Source of the DNA: Lactarius indigo
Lineage: Eukaryota; Basidiomycota; Agaricomycetes; Russulales; Russulaceae
Assembly (NCBI GenBank): GCA_025766275.1
Contig: JAFKAC010000009.1
Coordinates: 1,674,001 to 1,738,000 of the forward strand
Length of the DNA stretch: 64,000 nt
Reading direction: 5' to 3'
Shown: piece after piece, positions 50,170 through 61,800 of the stretch
Position numbering within the stretch: the stretch's first letter is position 1
Layout: each line of letters opens with the position of its first letter
Position numbers and translations under genes: made by a program
Notes under the pieces: generated by a model
Told to the model about the DNA's origin: nothing
The model's database searches: none
The model's input: the letters and a program-made list of their open reading frames with translations, nothing else

Positions 50170-51374
50170 GAAGAAGAGAGGGCAGAGCCGTCGAATAGGA
50201 GGCGGGGGTGCACCTGCTAGACAAGGACCAGCACTAAAGGAGCCATCTTGCGGCTAAACGCAAGGATAAATGAAATCCGGTGGGTCGTCTACACAGCATC
50301 CTGGCGGGCTACAGTAAGCAATCATCGAACGCCCATGGAACTGGCCACGAGGCACTCTACGTACATTTTTAGGTCCAGCGGCCGTGACCATGATACTCGC
50401 CTTTCGGCTCAACTCACACGCAAGCGTTAACATACACTGGCAGTTTGATGGGTGGCCCGATCTTCCGTGCGATAATCGGGCTGCGGCGCAACCGCAACCA
50501 GGGCGAGGGGCATATGACTCCTCTCTTCCTATGCGATCCGGACGCGAGTCAAAACTAACTTGGTCACTCACCAGGGAGTACGGGGCATGCCAGACCCTAC
50601 GCCCATGATGATCTAACGATTCTTCTATTCTTTATTCTTTACACGTAATCACGTTTCCGGTCCAAGAACAAGAACACGCAACAGCAACCGGCAGCAGATC
50701 ACTTTTTCCTTCTGCTGCTACTGATGGCAGCTATTCGGAGCTCGGGTAACATAGCGTAGCCACCCCGCTTACTGCCGGCATTGGAGAATTCTGATTGGTT
50801 GCAGCACTCAATTCGTCAGAGGATTCAGTACTATTCAGTGCATGTGCTAATCGACCCCTCATAATAACCTACTTGGACTCTTTGAGATTCTTACTGGAGC
50901 TCGAAAAAGGTAACGTGACGTACTTGAAAGACATCCAGGGCTCAAGAGTCCTCAGTTCATGTGAGACTTTCAAAATAAAATACGTAGTTGAAGACCTAAT
51001 TAAATTAGAGCCGAGTCACTGTGCCGCAGTCTGCATCTACCCAGTCTGCATCGCACAGATGGTCCTGATAGCACAGTTCACAGGTCGAGTGTGCAAACAT
51101 CCAGAATCTTTTAGGCTTCGGGCCATCAGGCCATCAGTCGAGCTGGGCGCTCAGAGAGCTTAGAAATACTGGCGTGTTTTGAGCCTTCTTGGGTACAGTA
51201 TTAGCCAGCGCCGCATGACTGTACAGTATTACGGAATTGACGGAGAGCGGGACACGTGCTGTTACATGTCACACCGGGGTCACGTACTTGTGGACTCGAC
51301 GTGGGCTTGAATGTAAGCTTGCATTCTTGACTCAGAACCATCACATTGTGCTACCCCAGCTTAATTCTAGCACC
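50170..51374. other. Intergenic region between divergent F-box and IWS1 genes
   Basis: About 1.2 kb of divergent promoter space. A plus-strand frame at 50795-51163 (122 codons) has no recognisable protein character. Nothing else seen. Confidence 0.4.
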
Positions 51375-52795
51375 ATGTCGGACGACGAAGAGCGATATGA
51401 TGTGCGTTTGCGGAACCCTACGTCCTTGGAGGGCTAGAGTTAATTCTTATTTGAAGGCACGCCCAGGGGGTCAACAACGATATCTTGCAAAAGACATTTT
51501 CGGCAGTGATTCAGAGCTGTCTGATGCTCCGGATGCAGAGGGTATGTAGCTATATCTTGGTTAGCTGCGGACTTGTCACCCATTGTTTCTAGAGGAAAAT
51601 CTTCCGCCCCGCTCACGCCCGACATCTGCGCCACCAGAGGCAGGCGAAGAGTCGACAGATGACTCAGCGGACGAGTACCGCCAGGCGCGTGCTATACCTC
51701 AGAAGCGGAGGCGGCCGCGACGGCGAGAACGTGGGGACGATGAGGGGCAGGTTGCACGGGTGGGCAAAGCCCAACGTAAGCGTAAGGTCAAAGTAAAGAA
51801 GGGGCCCACTGAGGAGGACCTGTTGAACCTCCCTCCTGAGGAAGGTATGTATAATGCCTTGATGTCGCAGCTTTATTGCAATCATGGCTGACGGAACATC
51901 TCATCGGTACTGGCCTGAACAGCGAAGAAACTTCGTCTGGATATGGAGATCGATACAATTTTGAAGAGCAACAAGGCATCACGGCCTAAGAAACGCAAAA
52001 AGGAGGATGACCTTGATCAATTTGCGGATGCAGAGATATCCCAGTTACGGGAGGAGATGCTGAATGCAGCCGAGCTCGACGAACAAGCTAACCGCGACAA
52101 ACATCCGGCGATGGTAAAACTAAAGCTTTTACCCAAGGTCATGGGAGCGCTTCGGAAGTACGTTCCTCCCTCACTGGTCCCTGCAAGGGTGCTCATTTTC
52201 CGTTTATATTCGCACTTCCAGGAGCTCTTTATGGCAATCTATCGTCGATAACAACCTTCTGGAAGGCGTGCGGCGTTGGTTGGAGCCTCTCCCAGACAAG
52301 TCCCTGCCTGCTCTAAACATTCAAAAGGAATTCTTCGGCATCCTGCCCTCACTGGACATCGATACGGCTGTTCTCAAGGAGTCCAAACTCGGCCGCATTG
52401 TGATGTTCTACACCAAGTGCAAGCGGGTGACGCCGGATGTCGTGCGGATAGCAGACTCACTTGTGTCCGCATGGTCTCGCCCAATTATCAAACGATCCGC
52501 ATCATATCGGGATCGGGCGATACCAACTGCAGATGTGTCAACGGGCGATGGTGGAGCTCCTCATGAGCGTCTGAATGTAATTCTCGCTCGAGCTAAGGAG
52601 GGCGAGCGCAATAGGGTGCGGAAGAATGCGGTGATGATACCTCAGAGAGAACTTGGTTCATACACCGTGGCGCCGCGGTCGAACGCAGGGGTATTGAAGA
52701 ACAACATCAGCGTGGATATGGACATCGAGAGGAGGAAACGAAACGCGGACAGGCTAAGGAGTCTTACGCGGAAGATGGGGTCACAGAAGGTGTAA
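51375..52795 (+). CDS. IWS1: Transcription elongation factor IWS1/Spn1
   Basis: Five exons: 51375-51401, 51457-51541, 51593-51844, 51923-52157 and 52222-52795 (390 aa, in frame). The N-terminus is acidic and disordered (DIFGSDSELSDAPDAEEENLPP), then a basic block (KRRRPRRRERG, KRKVKVKKGPTEED). The conserved core is the TFIIS N-terminal helical bundle: [121 protein letters not shown]. IWS1 binds Spt6 and RNA polymerase II during elongation. Length matches yeast Spn1 (410 aa). Confidence 0.92.
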
Positions 52796-53425
52796 CCGAT
52801 ACTACTACTGGTTTTCAGATATTTGTGCTGTGAGCACGTCACTCCCTCACGTGAACGCGATTTTTCCTTTCGAGGGTTGCTGCCACCGCGACGTTGTCAA
52901 TGGCGCCTTCTTCATTTTGGCTTTCTTCGCTTGCATGTTTTATTGAATACGTGACTTGTTATTCGGTCTTTTTGATCGCGGGAGGGTGTGTATACTTCCG
53001 CCTCAAAGTAGAAGAGATATTGTCGACATCAAAGGGTGTCAGGGAGATGTTGGGATCTCTTCGTCGATAGATCCATGGATACCTCTCTGAAGGCTTTGTC
53101 TTCTTCGAAAGCGCTCTAATTTTGGACTACTTATGCTCTGAATTATACATTTACCAGAAAAAGGTGTTGATGCCAGCTTAGCATGACATGTATTGTATTT
53201 GCTGCCCCCATGTTAAATAGACGCTGACTGCCATACACGACACGCGGTCATGTGAGTTACACTGGGTGGCTGAGATCGGCTGGGATTCAAATGAACGCGT
53301 TCGGGCGCCAAGTTGAGTTTGAACAACTTGTTGCTTCGATTACGGACTCATCTCACAGCTTTGCTTTTTTTGTTTTGATCTCATCTCTAAACTAACCATT
53401 CCCTTCGCTCTCGTTTCCCGCATAT
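52796..53425. other. Intergenic region
   Basis: 630 bp between two plus-strand genes. The last 100 bp before 53426 are CT-rich, as expected for a fungal promoter. No gene. Confidence 0.35.
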
Positions 53426-54970
53426 ATGCCCTCTACTCCGGTCCCTCCTCTTGCTATTATTATGCCTAATCCACCCCTCACAAGGCGCAGATCTGCCCTA
53501 TTATCCCGTGCTCCTTCTCCAAGGACTCCATCTATGCGCTCCCCCATTCAACATCCTTTACATCTATCCTCAACTGACAACAGGAAGAGCTCGGACAGTT
53601 GGAACAGCTCAAATTATGATCCGGCCGATGATCCAGACCCTGAGTGGAGATCCGAACACATCCTTCTCCTCACAAGGGTATGTCTTCAATATTTTCTCCC
53701 GTCTCCACCATTTATCGCATCTCGTTCCCTAAACCACACTCCTCAGACCCTCGATGCTCTTCCCGCACACGTACTCACCCCTTTCATTGGTCCTGTTCCC
53801 CCTTCCAACCTTCTTGACAAGATTGCCCGCGGTGTAGCTCAGGCCAAAGGTCCAAACGAATGGCCTTACTCACTGCGCGCCACTCGTAGCAAACTGGTTG
53901 AGCTTTGCCGTGCTCGCGCCAAAGAAGTCTCTGCCGAGCAAAAACGGCGCACCATTATCGAAGAAGAGGATATGGACCAGGGCCTTGAACCGTCTCGGGA
54001 GGTCCTCCAACATACAACTAACATTAAGCGCCCACTTTATCGTCAATCTAGTATGGATTTCATACAGTCTGCCAAGCTTGAACCGTGTGGTACAGACGCG
54101 TTCACCAGGTATGTCATTCATTCCTCTAACCTCCCACCTCCCATCTTTGAAAACAAAATATTTTCTTACCCTTCCACCTTTCTTTAATGCAGAGCTTCTC
54201 GCCGCCTTCACCGCTCTGATCGCTTGTTCCCCAACCCCGTATACCATCCTTATACTCGCCCATCTTCTGCAGATTCTCATACTCTCAACATCTCAACGCC
54301 ATCTTCCACGACGTTGCACTCTTCTCGCTCAGCGGAATCTAAATGGAAGATGCAGCCTTCGCAACTATCCATGCGTCGTCCAGCATCCACTGTGTCCACT
54401 ACATCGTCATCTTCTTTGCAGTCCCTTCCTCGCGCACCCGTGCGGCGCACAGATTCGTTCGGCGAGACCCGCAAGGCAATGAAGCGCGCTCCTTCATTCA
54501 GTGTGGCTGCGAAAGGCTCAGATGTGAGTTCCGATGAAGAGGAGCACCTTCGTATGAAACAAACGAAAAAGGTCCGCCGTGGTGTCGAACATCGCCTTAA
54601 CAAGACGTTGTCAAGTCCAGACGATAGCCCCGTTGGTCGTTCCTCTATGAACCCCCAGAGAAACTCTTCCTTGTTTGGCCCCGAGCTTCCTCACCGGTCC
54701 CCACCGCCTCCCGTATATCCACAACTCGCTCCTGCTCATTTAGTCGTGCAGATACCTGCTTTAGGTGCTCACCCCCCACCTCCCACTCACTCCCCCCGCA
54801 CTCCTTGTACACAGCGCACGCTCCGCCGTATGCGCCCGATCCCTTCACGTGCTTCCCGCCGCATCAGTTTCAGCAACCTTGGCGAGAACGACGTTTTACG
54901 CGAACCAGTGGATATCATCCCGGGAGAAGGTCTTGGCCACGGGTTGGACAGTGCATTCCAACTGCGCTGA
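53426..54970 (+). CDS. Conserved hypothetical Ser/Pro-rich protein
   Basis: Exons 53426-53677, 53747-54108 and 54193-54970 (463 aa). After a disordered start (MPSTPVPPLAIIMPNPPLTRRRSALLSRAPSPRTPS) comes the most structured part: RTLDALPAHVLTPFIGPVPPSNLLDKIARGVAQAKGPNEWPYSLRATRSKLVELCRARAKE. The last exon is low complexity (SSTTLHSSRSAESKW, HRSPPPPVYPQLAPAHLVVQIPALGAHPPPP) with many S/T-P sites. No catalytic motif is seen. Such Ser/Pro proteins with S-P sites are often phosphoregulated; I cannot assign a function. Confidence 0.7.
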
Positions 54971-56601
54971 TCTCCACGCCCCCATTCCCCATTCCTATTT
55001 TAGGGCATTCTTGTTTATGTCCTGCTTTGTTCGATTGCATCACCTCTTGGAACGCCTGATAACTGCAATTCTCCCAGGCCCTGGTTTCCCCTAAAACACC
55101 GCATTACCCCTTTGGTTCACTAACTCGACCCCTGATTCAACACTCATTCGCACGCTCATTCCCCTTGTCATTGCTTCGGGATCACCACACTCATTGTTTT
55201 CGGTTTCCTCTGCATTTTACGTCATCAGCTCGTGGGACTCTTTGCGCCCTCAAGCATGTACGCTTTCCGTAGCCGAGATTTGCATCGCTTTTGCTTGCAT
55301 TCACTGGCCTTCCATCCATTCAAGGTACATTCCCTATATCGCTCCTTTGCACATATCTTTTCATTGGCCAATATCACCTGTACAACATCGCACATCATAT
55401 CAAAACCTACTATGTTGCCGTGTACAAGTCTCCCTGGGCATACGCCATAATCCATACACGCATCTGTCCCTTTTCGCATTGTGGTCGACTCGCGACTTCT
55501 GACATGTGTGGCTGTTCATACGTTCATACTTTGGCGAGCTCGTTACCGCCAGCATTACTGCTTGGCCTCTGCACTCCTTCCTCTTCCCTCTTTTCGTGTA
55601 TATTATTTTTCTTTCAAATTGCTCGTTCGTCACCGGTCCTTCCTACTAGTATTCTTTTGTCGGCTTGGCGGTAGCGAGAAGTGCGCGGTGCTGGTCCCGC
55701 GGTGTCTTTATACAATTAGTAACAGGAATGCTTGAACACAATTTGATTGTCTGAAAGCCATGATTAGGTCCTTCGTGTTGCGTCTACTCCTTGAACAAGT
55801 GGTTATGGTGCATGAATCATCCACCACAGCGCCATGTATGCGGCTCCCACTCCCAATCGCAGCATTGATACCTGTTCCAATTGCCTACCCATGGCCAGAC
55901 CCATGGCCGGTTCAATCACGATATAACATCATTGTTGTCCCAATCTCACCAGGTTCTGGACAGGGACAGGTTTTCTAGATAGTGCCTCCATTATTGTAGA
56001 CGGCCATACCTTTGAAGGAACAACAGCCTGAGTCAGTTGGCGCTGCGAGCCATAAGAATCTTACATCCGGCAACAGCAGATGGTCGATTGTGGGTCAGTT
56101 GACCCCGCGAGGAAACAGGCACAAGACAATTGCAGGACTGGTAAGGTTCGGATGTAGCGAATGCGCTCAGTCACCGTCTGTACTAACCAACTGGGCCACC
56201 CTTTGGAGCCGGTACTCGCGTGGCGATGTCATGACATGGGCCCTGGGTCATTCGTCGCTCAGGCGGTTCTTTTCTGCTTTCTTCTGTCAGCGAGTTCGTA
56301 AATTAAACACGTTTCCTGTTGGTGGTTCAGGCTTCCAATGCTTATAGAATGGTAACGATAAACCGAATGATTGGGGATGGTGACGGGAGGGGAGTGACAG
56401 TACGCCGTTTGAATGTCTTCTATTCCAATTTCGACTTCGTTTGATTAGAAAAGAACAACCATCTAGACGACACACGGTAATGGGGGCTGGTGTATATATT
56501 CCAAAGAAGCAAATGACAACAGCCTCTTCCTACGACAGCGCACATGCTTCAGCATTAATTGAGGGAAAAGACAACGACTCACAGAAGTTTCAAAGGGAAC
56601 A
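54971..56601. other. Gene-poor 1.6-kb region
   Basis: Short frames on both strands (60-127 codons), none with family character. Likely 3' regions of the two flanking genes. No RNA gene was recognised. Confidence 0.4.
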
Positions 56602-56948
56602 CTATGAGGCCGCTGCCAGTGCAGCGGCCGACGCCTCTTCTGCTTGCGCAATTCTCTGCCTACGCCGCTCTGCAATCTCCGCCCGCTTCTCCGCGATAAG
56701 CACGGATGCACGCTCGTCCCACTGATGGGCCCAGTAACCGAGGTAGCCAAAGGCAAGCATGGAAATGACGTGCCCACCAGGATCTGTTCCACACGCACAC
56801 GGAATCATACAAGTCAGCATGCCTAGCGTTACAGTTCGGCGAGAGGATGCGCACTGTCGAGTAGGTTGCGCTTTTGGATGCCGAGTTGGCCAATGCGGGC
56901 GCCGAGCCCGAAGAGAGAAAAGCCGAGAATGGAGCTGAGCAGGGGCAT
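56602..56948 (-). CDS. Small mitochondrial membrane protein, complex I accessory-like
   Basis: Exons 56855-56948 and 56602-56783, 91 aa. It reads MPLLSSILGFSLFGLGARIGQLGIQKRNLLDNPGGHVISMLAFGYLGYWAHQWDERASVLIAEKRAEIAERRRQ and ends in Ala-rich residues. Two short membrane helices flank a basic turn (GIQKRN), and the tail is a charged helix. The pattern (G-x-x-x-R-x-G-x-x-x-x-x-QKRN, then GG, then GYW) resembles small accessory subunits of NADH:ubiquinone oxidoreductase in fungi (NDUFC2/NUXM-like), but this rests on pattern memory only. The start is the first ATG in frame; an upstream extension is possible. Confidence 0.55.
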
Positions 56949-57390
56949 AGGATTTTGGACGTGGCTCGGTCGATACTGAAAGTGCTGTAGCGGAGTCCGT
57001 GATGGCGTGTTGAGCAAACAGAGGTAAATAGGTTCGACAACTAGATTTTATTTTTTCTAACCTCGAAATGGGCACCGCTGTTTATTTTCATCGATATTTT
57101 CATTCTACATAACTCTTCCAAAAATCAATGCATTATTTACCGACACAGCTTTCATACATATGCACGCTGCAAGTAAACACCCTACCACGCCAATAATTGT
57201 AGAGCTTCGAGTCGACGCGCTTGATGCGTAGTTCTATCACCAACCGCCAAAACGAATTGGACGCGGCAAACTTAACGTACATATTAGTCATCAGATTCGT
57301 GCGGGCCGGCGACGATTCATCTCCATCTCTAATCCCAGACCTCCTTTTCGCAGGGTATCCTCTCGCTCTGCATAATACTTATACAACAAG
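56949..57390. promoter_or_regulatory. Divergent promoter region
   Basis: 440 bp between the small membrane protein (minus) and the TPR gene (plus), so it probably carries both promoters. No other feature seen. Confidence 0.35.
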
Positions 57391-58377
57391 ATGTCTACAG
57401 ACCCATCCATAACTGAGAACAAGTTGAAATTTGCCCGTGATAAAAAGGCTATAGGAGACACGGCTTTCAAATCAGGGAACCTAACTGATGGTTCGTGTTC
57501 GGCATTCGACTCGTCATCGGTGTGCCCTTCATTGATCGCATCGCGGTGCAGCCCTTCGAGCGTACCATGAGGTAGGGTTTTCCATAGATACGCGTCGATG
57601 AGCTTCGTCTGATCCACTGCGGAGGTGCTACTTTACGTTGAGGGTCTGGACAGGCAAGTGCTCTGCGCACTGTACCGGCCGCAGCACTCTATCTCACAAT
57701 ACACTTTCCCCACTTCGCAGAGCAGGGGGTGTGGCTTCTGTCCTGATGTCAGGTCCCAGTGATGGTGCCGAGGACCGGAAAGATCGAACCGAGGTGCAAT
57801 TCACACTATCGCTACGCAAAGACTACTTGAATGAATGTGACTCTCATATTCTCCTTGGCAGGCGGATGAACTCATGGAAAAGGTCTATGCAAACATGTCC
57901 GCGTGTCCATATCAAGCGCGACAATTGGAAGCGCGCACAAGAGACGGCGGAGAAAGCATTGGCAAAGAATCCGAAGAATTTTAAGGCTATGTTTCGTCGA
58001 GCAAAGGCACTCGGCGAACAGGGGTACTCCGAACGTGCCGAGAAGATACTCGAAGAACTTATAAAGCAGAGTCCTGCAGGTAGGCATTTTCAGTCTGGGT
58101 AGCACCTCAGTTCTCATTTGACGCCCGACATGCAATTTCAGACGCGCCAACAGCCACTGCCGAGTTGAGAAGATTGCGCGCCATTGACAAGGAACGACAA
58201 AAGGTACACAACCAGAAGCTGAAAGGTATGTTATACGTGACCCCGATTGCGTGGCCATCGCTCAATGTATGGACAGGATGGCTCAGCCGTGGCGGGTTAG
58301 ACACACCCGCTACGGAAGTTGTAGAGGAAGTATCCTCTCCAGGCACGAAAGAGGCGAAGTCTTCTGGGGTTCCCTAG
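57391..58377 (+). pseudogene. TPR protein gene with an apparent frameshift
   Basis: It begins MSTDPSITENKLKFARDKKAIGDTAFKSGNLTDALRAYHE, the first TPR, in exons 57391-57490 and 57552-57571. Later exons give ADELMEKVYANMSAC (57862 on), then IKRDNWKRAQETAEKALAKNPKNFKAMFRRAKALGEQGYSERAEKILEELIKQSPA (two more TPR helices), DAPTATAELRRLRAIDKERQKVHNQKLKG and a tail ending KEAKSSGVP. The join SAC/IKR needs one base fewer than present near 57905-57909, and no intron can absorb it. Another junction near 57654 is unclear. TPR proteins of this size act as Hsp70/Hsp90 co-chaperones. Either a sequencing indel in a normal gene or a young pseudogene. Confidence 0.6.
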
Positions 58378-58595
58378 GTGTAATTCATTCCTTGCTTCGT
58401 TTTGTCATCGCACATTGTATTTTCCAATGCCAATGTAACAATGTTATCTCACCACACCACACATTCATGACCAATAAGTGGACCACTGGTCTCGTGGGCA
58501 TATTCAAGATGTACAACTTACGATTCAATTCTGGAGAGCGATGAGGATGTCCCAAATAGAATGGTATTTAAGGCCTTTCTTCGCTAGTGTCAGTT

Positions 58596-58713
58596 ATCCA
58601 CGGCCATAGGACTCTGAAAGCACCGCATCCCGTCCGATCTGCGCAGTTAACCAGAGTGCCGCCCAGTTAGTACCACGGTGGGGGACCACGCGGGAATCCT
58701 GGGTGCCGTGGTT
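58596..58713 (+). rRNA. rrn5S: 5S ribosomal RNA
   Basis: 118 nt beginning ATCCACGGCCATAGGACTCT and ending GGGTGCCGTGGTT. The ends pair (ATCCACGGC with GCCGTGGTT), and the eukaryotic 5S core is present: GCACCGCATCCCGTCCGATC, GCGCAGTTAACCAGAGTGCC, GGGGGACCACGCGGGAATCC. A T run right after the end (TTTTCTTATTTTTATTTTATT) is a Pol III terminator. A single dispersed copy between protein genes fits the scattered 5S arrangement of many fungi. Unless the flanks form a SINE, this is a working gene. Confidence 0.93.
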
Positions 58714-58740
58714 TTCTTATGTCTTATTTTTATTTTATTA
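58711..58740 (+). terminator. Pol III T-run terminator of the 5S gene
   Basis: TTTT begins within 1-3 nt of the mature 5S end, followed by further T runs as back-up terminators. Confidence 0.7.
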
Positions 58741-58889
58741 CTATTAGGTTAGGACAGTGAGAGCTGCCCCTTGTTCATGATCAGAGTGAAAGCCCGATCC
58801 TATAGCTTGCTTTCGAGATCGTTTCCAATTGTTGGGTCAAGACTGAACGACTCGTTGCACAGCCACACACGCGTTGATCAGACGCGTCA

Positions 58890-61800
58890 ATGTCCCACCA
58901 AATCACGCTCTCCATCCTCGACGCGTATTTTCCTCGAGTGTACACCCTTCAGGATTATTTAAACCGCGTCCTTATCCCAAAGAAGGTACAGACACCAACG
59001 ATGTTTTACTTTTGCCTTCAGATCCGCCTTCGTATGGTCAATTCCTTGCTCGCACTTATGTGGCTTTCGGCGCCAACGCCCCTACGTCTCCCCTGGCGCA
59101 ATTCGACGTGACGTCGTCTTTTGATCCTATGCGCGTTGTACGGGTCTTTTCCATGTCGTGCCTCGATGAGCGGTATTGATTACCACAGGTCATAACTCGT
59201 GCTCAAGAAAGATTGTTTTCTGGTCCGAAGCAGAAAGGCGTGAATGTCATAACTATGGGGTATCGCGGTGTACGTCCGCGTTATCGTTCTCATAGACGCA
59301 TCGAGCTACTCATTATCCATCCTTTCAAAGTCATACCCAACTGGTGCTAAGATGAGAGCCGGTGACACTCGCTCTGGTGTCAATAACTTCTTCGTGAACA
59401 CAATCGTAACCGCACTGCAAGGGTCAGACTGGGAGAGACTACTGGGAAGGTGTGCACATATACCCCGAGTGCGTCCTCACGTGTCTCGTGCCTGACAACG
59501 TGCCAGGACCGGAGACAGCACCATGTTACATTTGCTGACGGAAGCCAGCATATTCGTCCCACTACCCAATGAATGTCTCTGTCAAATGACAGGAACACCG
59601 CTAATTTTTCTTCCATCCCCGGCAGTAGAAGCCTCCAGTAATGCGTTAGCTACATCTCTGTCTCCTGGTGGGAGATCTAAGAGAAAGGCTGAACCTCATC
59701 CCGAGGCACCTTCTCCCAAGAAGCGGCTTCAGCGTGTGCTAAGAGGACCTAAGTGAGTTCTTCGCGCATCATGTACGACATTACTCAATAGCGGCTCCAA
59801 TACAAGTCTGTCAAGCGTACAGTTTGATAGAGGGCATCTGTGTTACGCCCGACCGGCATACATTCCGCATACAGATGTGATAGCGGCCGGTCTTCCCCCA
59901 AAGCGTTCGTGTGCACCTGTAGATGTAGATCGTGCTCTCATATCCTCGTACAGACATCCTCAACGTTTTGAATCCCCTTTCTCAAAAGTCGAAAAGTACT
60001 TTTCGCCAGAGACGAGATTACCACGACAGGATGGAGGATGCTAGGCATCTTTCTAAGTATATTTTTCCGCGCGAGTATGGCCTTGCAACTGCGTTCGCCT
60101 CTGTCAGAGCACACAAGTATCCTGATTTTGCAGACCGTGAAGACGAGATAAAGGTAAGGGTTGAGTATGTCCCCCTGTATATGTGTCTATTCACGTACCA
60201 CACAAAGAAAGTCCGCGCGTCGAAGACACCTAAAAGGATGAAGTCCACATTAGAGTTACTGGAAAGGATCATATATAGACACGGAAACTGCTCGTACAAT
60301 GCGTTGAGGGACCTCACTTGTCCGTCAAAGCTGAAGCGCCCTGAACAAGAAGCTGCTCTTGACGCGAGTATCATCCTGGTGTGACCCTCTTGAGGTATTC
60401 CGGCATCTGGTGTATGGATTTAACCATCGCGCAGGAGCTCCTGTCAGAGGAATCTATCCATATGTCCACCCAGCGATCCACAAGTACCCTTAACGCGTCG
60501 CTGGGACCCTCCTGCCCCTCGACAGGAAGTGTCAAGTGTAAGCCTAGGTTTGCCGAATTCGCCTGCTCCTATGTCGAGGTAGTAAATAAAGTTTTTGCCA
60601 CTGGTGTAGTCATGTGCTCAATGTCTCGGTGCAGGTTTACCGGTTCGCTGTCGTGGCCACAAAGGCAGTGATTCCAAAGGTTTTCTGGGGCGGTGACGAG
60701 AACTTTCGGCTAGTTATGAATGGTAAGCCTCACTTACACTGTCTAGAGCGATCTAATTGCTCCCTTTAGCTCTAAAGCTCTTCATCTCATATCGGCGCTA
60801 TGAGAGTATATCTCTACATGAAATTATGCGGGGTCTCTGCACGACGACTTGCAAGTGGACCGCGTCTAGCAATGCTTCCGCGACCCATATCCCCGTTTCT
60901 GACAGCCTCAAACGACGCGAGCTCCTAGAAGAATCCATCGTTTGGTATTTCGGGTCTTTCGTCGCTCCGCTATTGAGAGTCAGTGACGCTGTCTAGTATC
61001 TTTCACGTCTTCCAACGAGCTGATAAATGCAGACCACGTTCTATGTCACCGAATCATCTGCGTTCAAGAACAAAATACTGTATTTCCGCCAGGACGATTG
61101 GGACGTCCTCTGTAGACCACTTGTAGAGCGACTTACGAGTGTTACATTCTCCAAGCTGGAAGAGGTGAGACCGTATTCCATGTTCCTATACAGTATTTAT
61201 GCTGGTATTCTAGCCCGAAGCAGAGGAAATACTGCGACAGCGCAAATTGGGTTTTTCCTTTTGTCCGACTGCTGCCCAAGGAAACGGGAGTGCGACCAAT
61301 CGTCAATCTTCGCCGGAAGAGAGCAGAAACCAAGGTGACTTTTGCAATCTGGTGATTTCAAAAGGACTTGTGATGATATCCTTCATGGAAATCTGCAGGG
61401 GAAGACCAACATGCGCCAACAATCTATCAACGATATTCTCCAGGCTGCGTTCCAGATTCTCACATACGAAAAGGTGAATTATCAAAGAAACCTTCTGCCC
61501 TCAGTCTTTTACAGAGATAGACTGCGAGGCCAGAACTCGTGGGAGCGTCGGTATTCGGACATAATGAGATTTATACGCAGCTGAAAGCCTTCAAGACGCG
61601 TCTGATCTCTGCCAGTCCGTCTAGATTCCTGTGAGGCACAGACCACCATATCTAGTTATGCCTCTCTAACTATCGAATCTTTCTGAGACCAAAGCTGTAC
61701 TTCGTGAAGGTGGACGTACAAGCGTGCTTCGATACAATCGAGCAATCGAAGCTACTACAGATTCTTCGAGACATCCTTTCTGAAGTATGTCCTGGGCATA

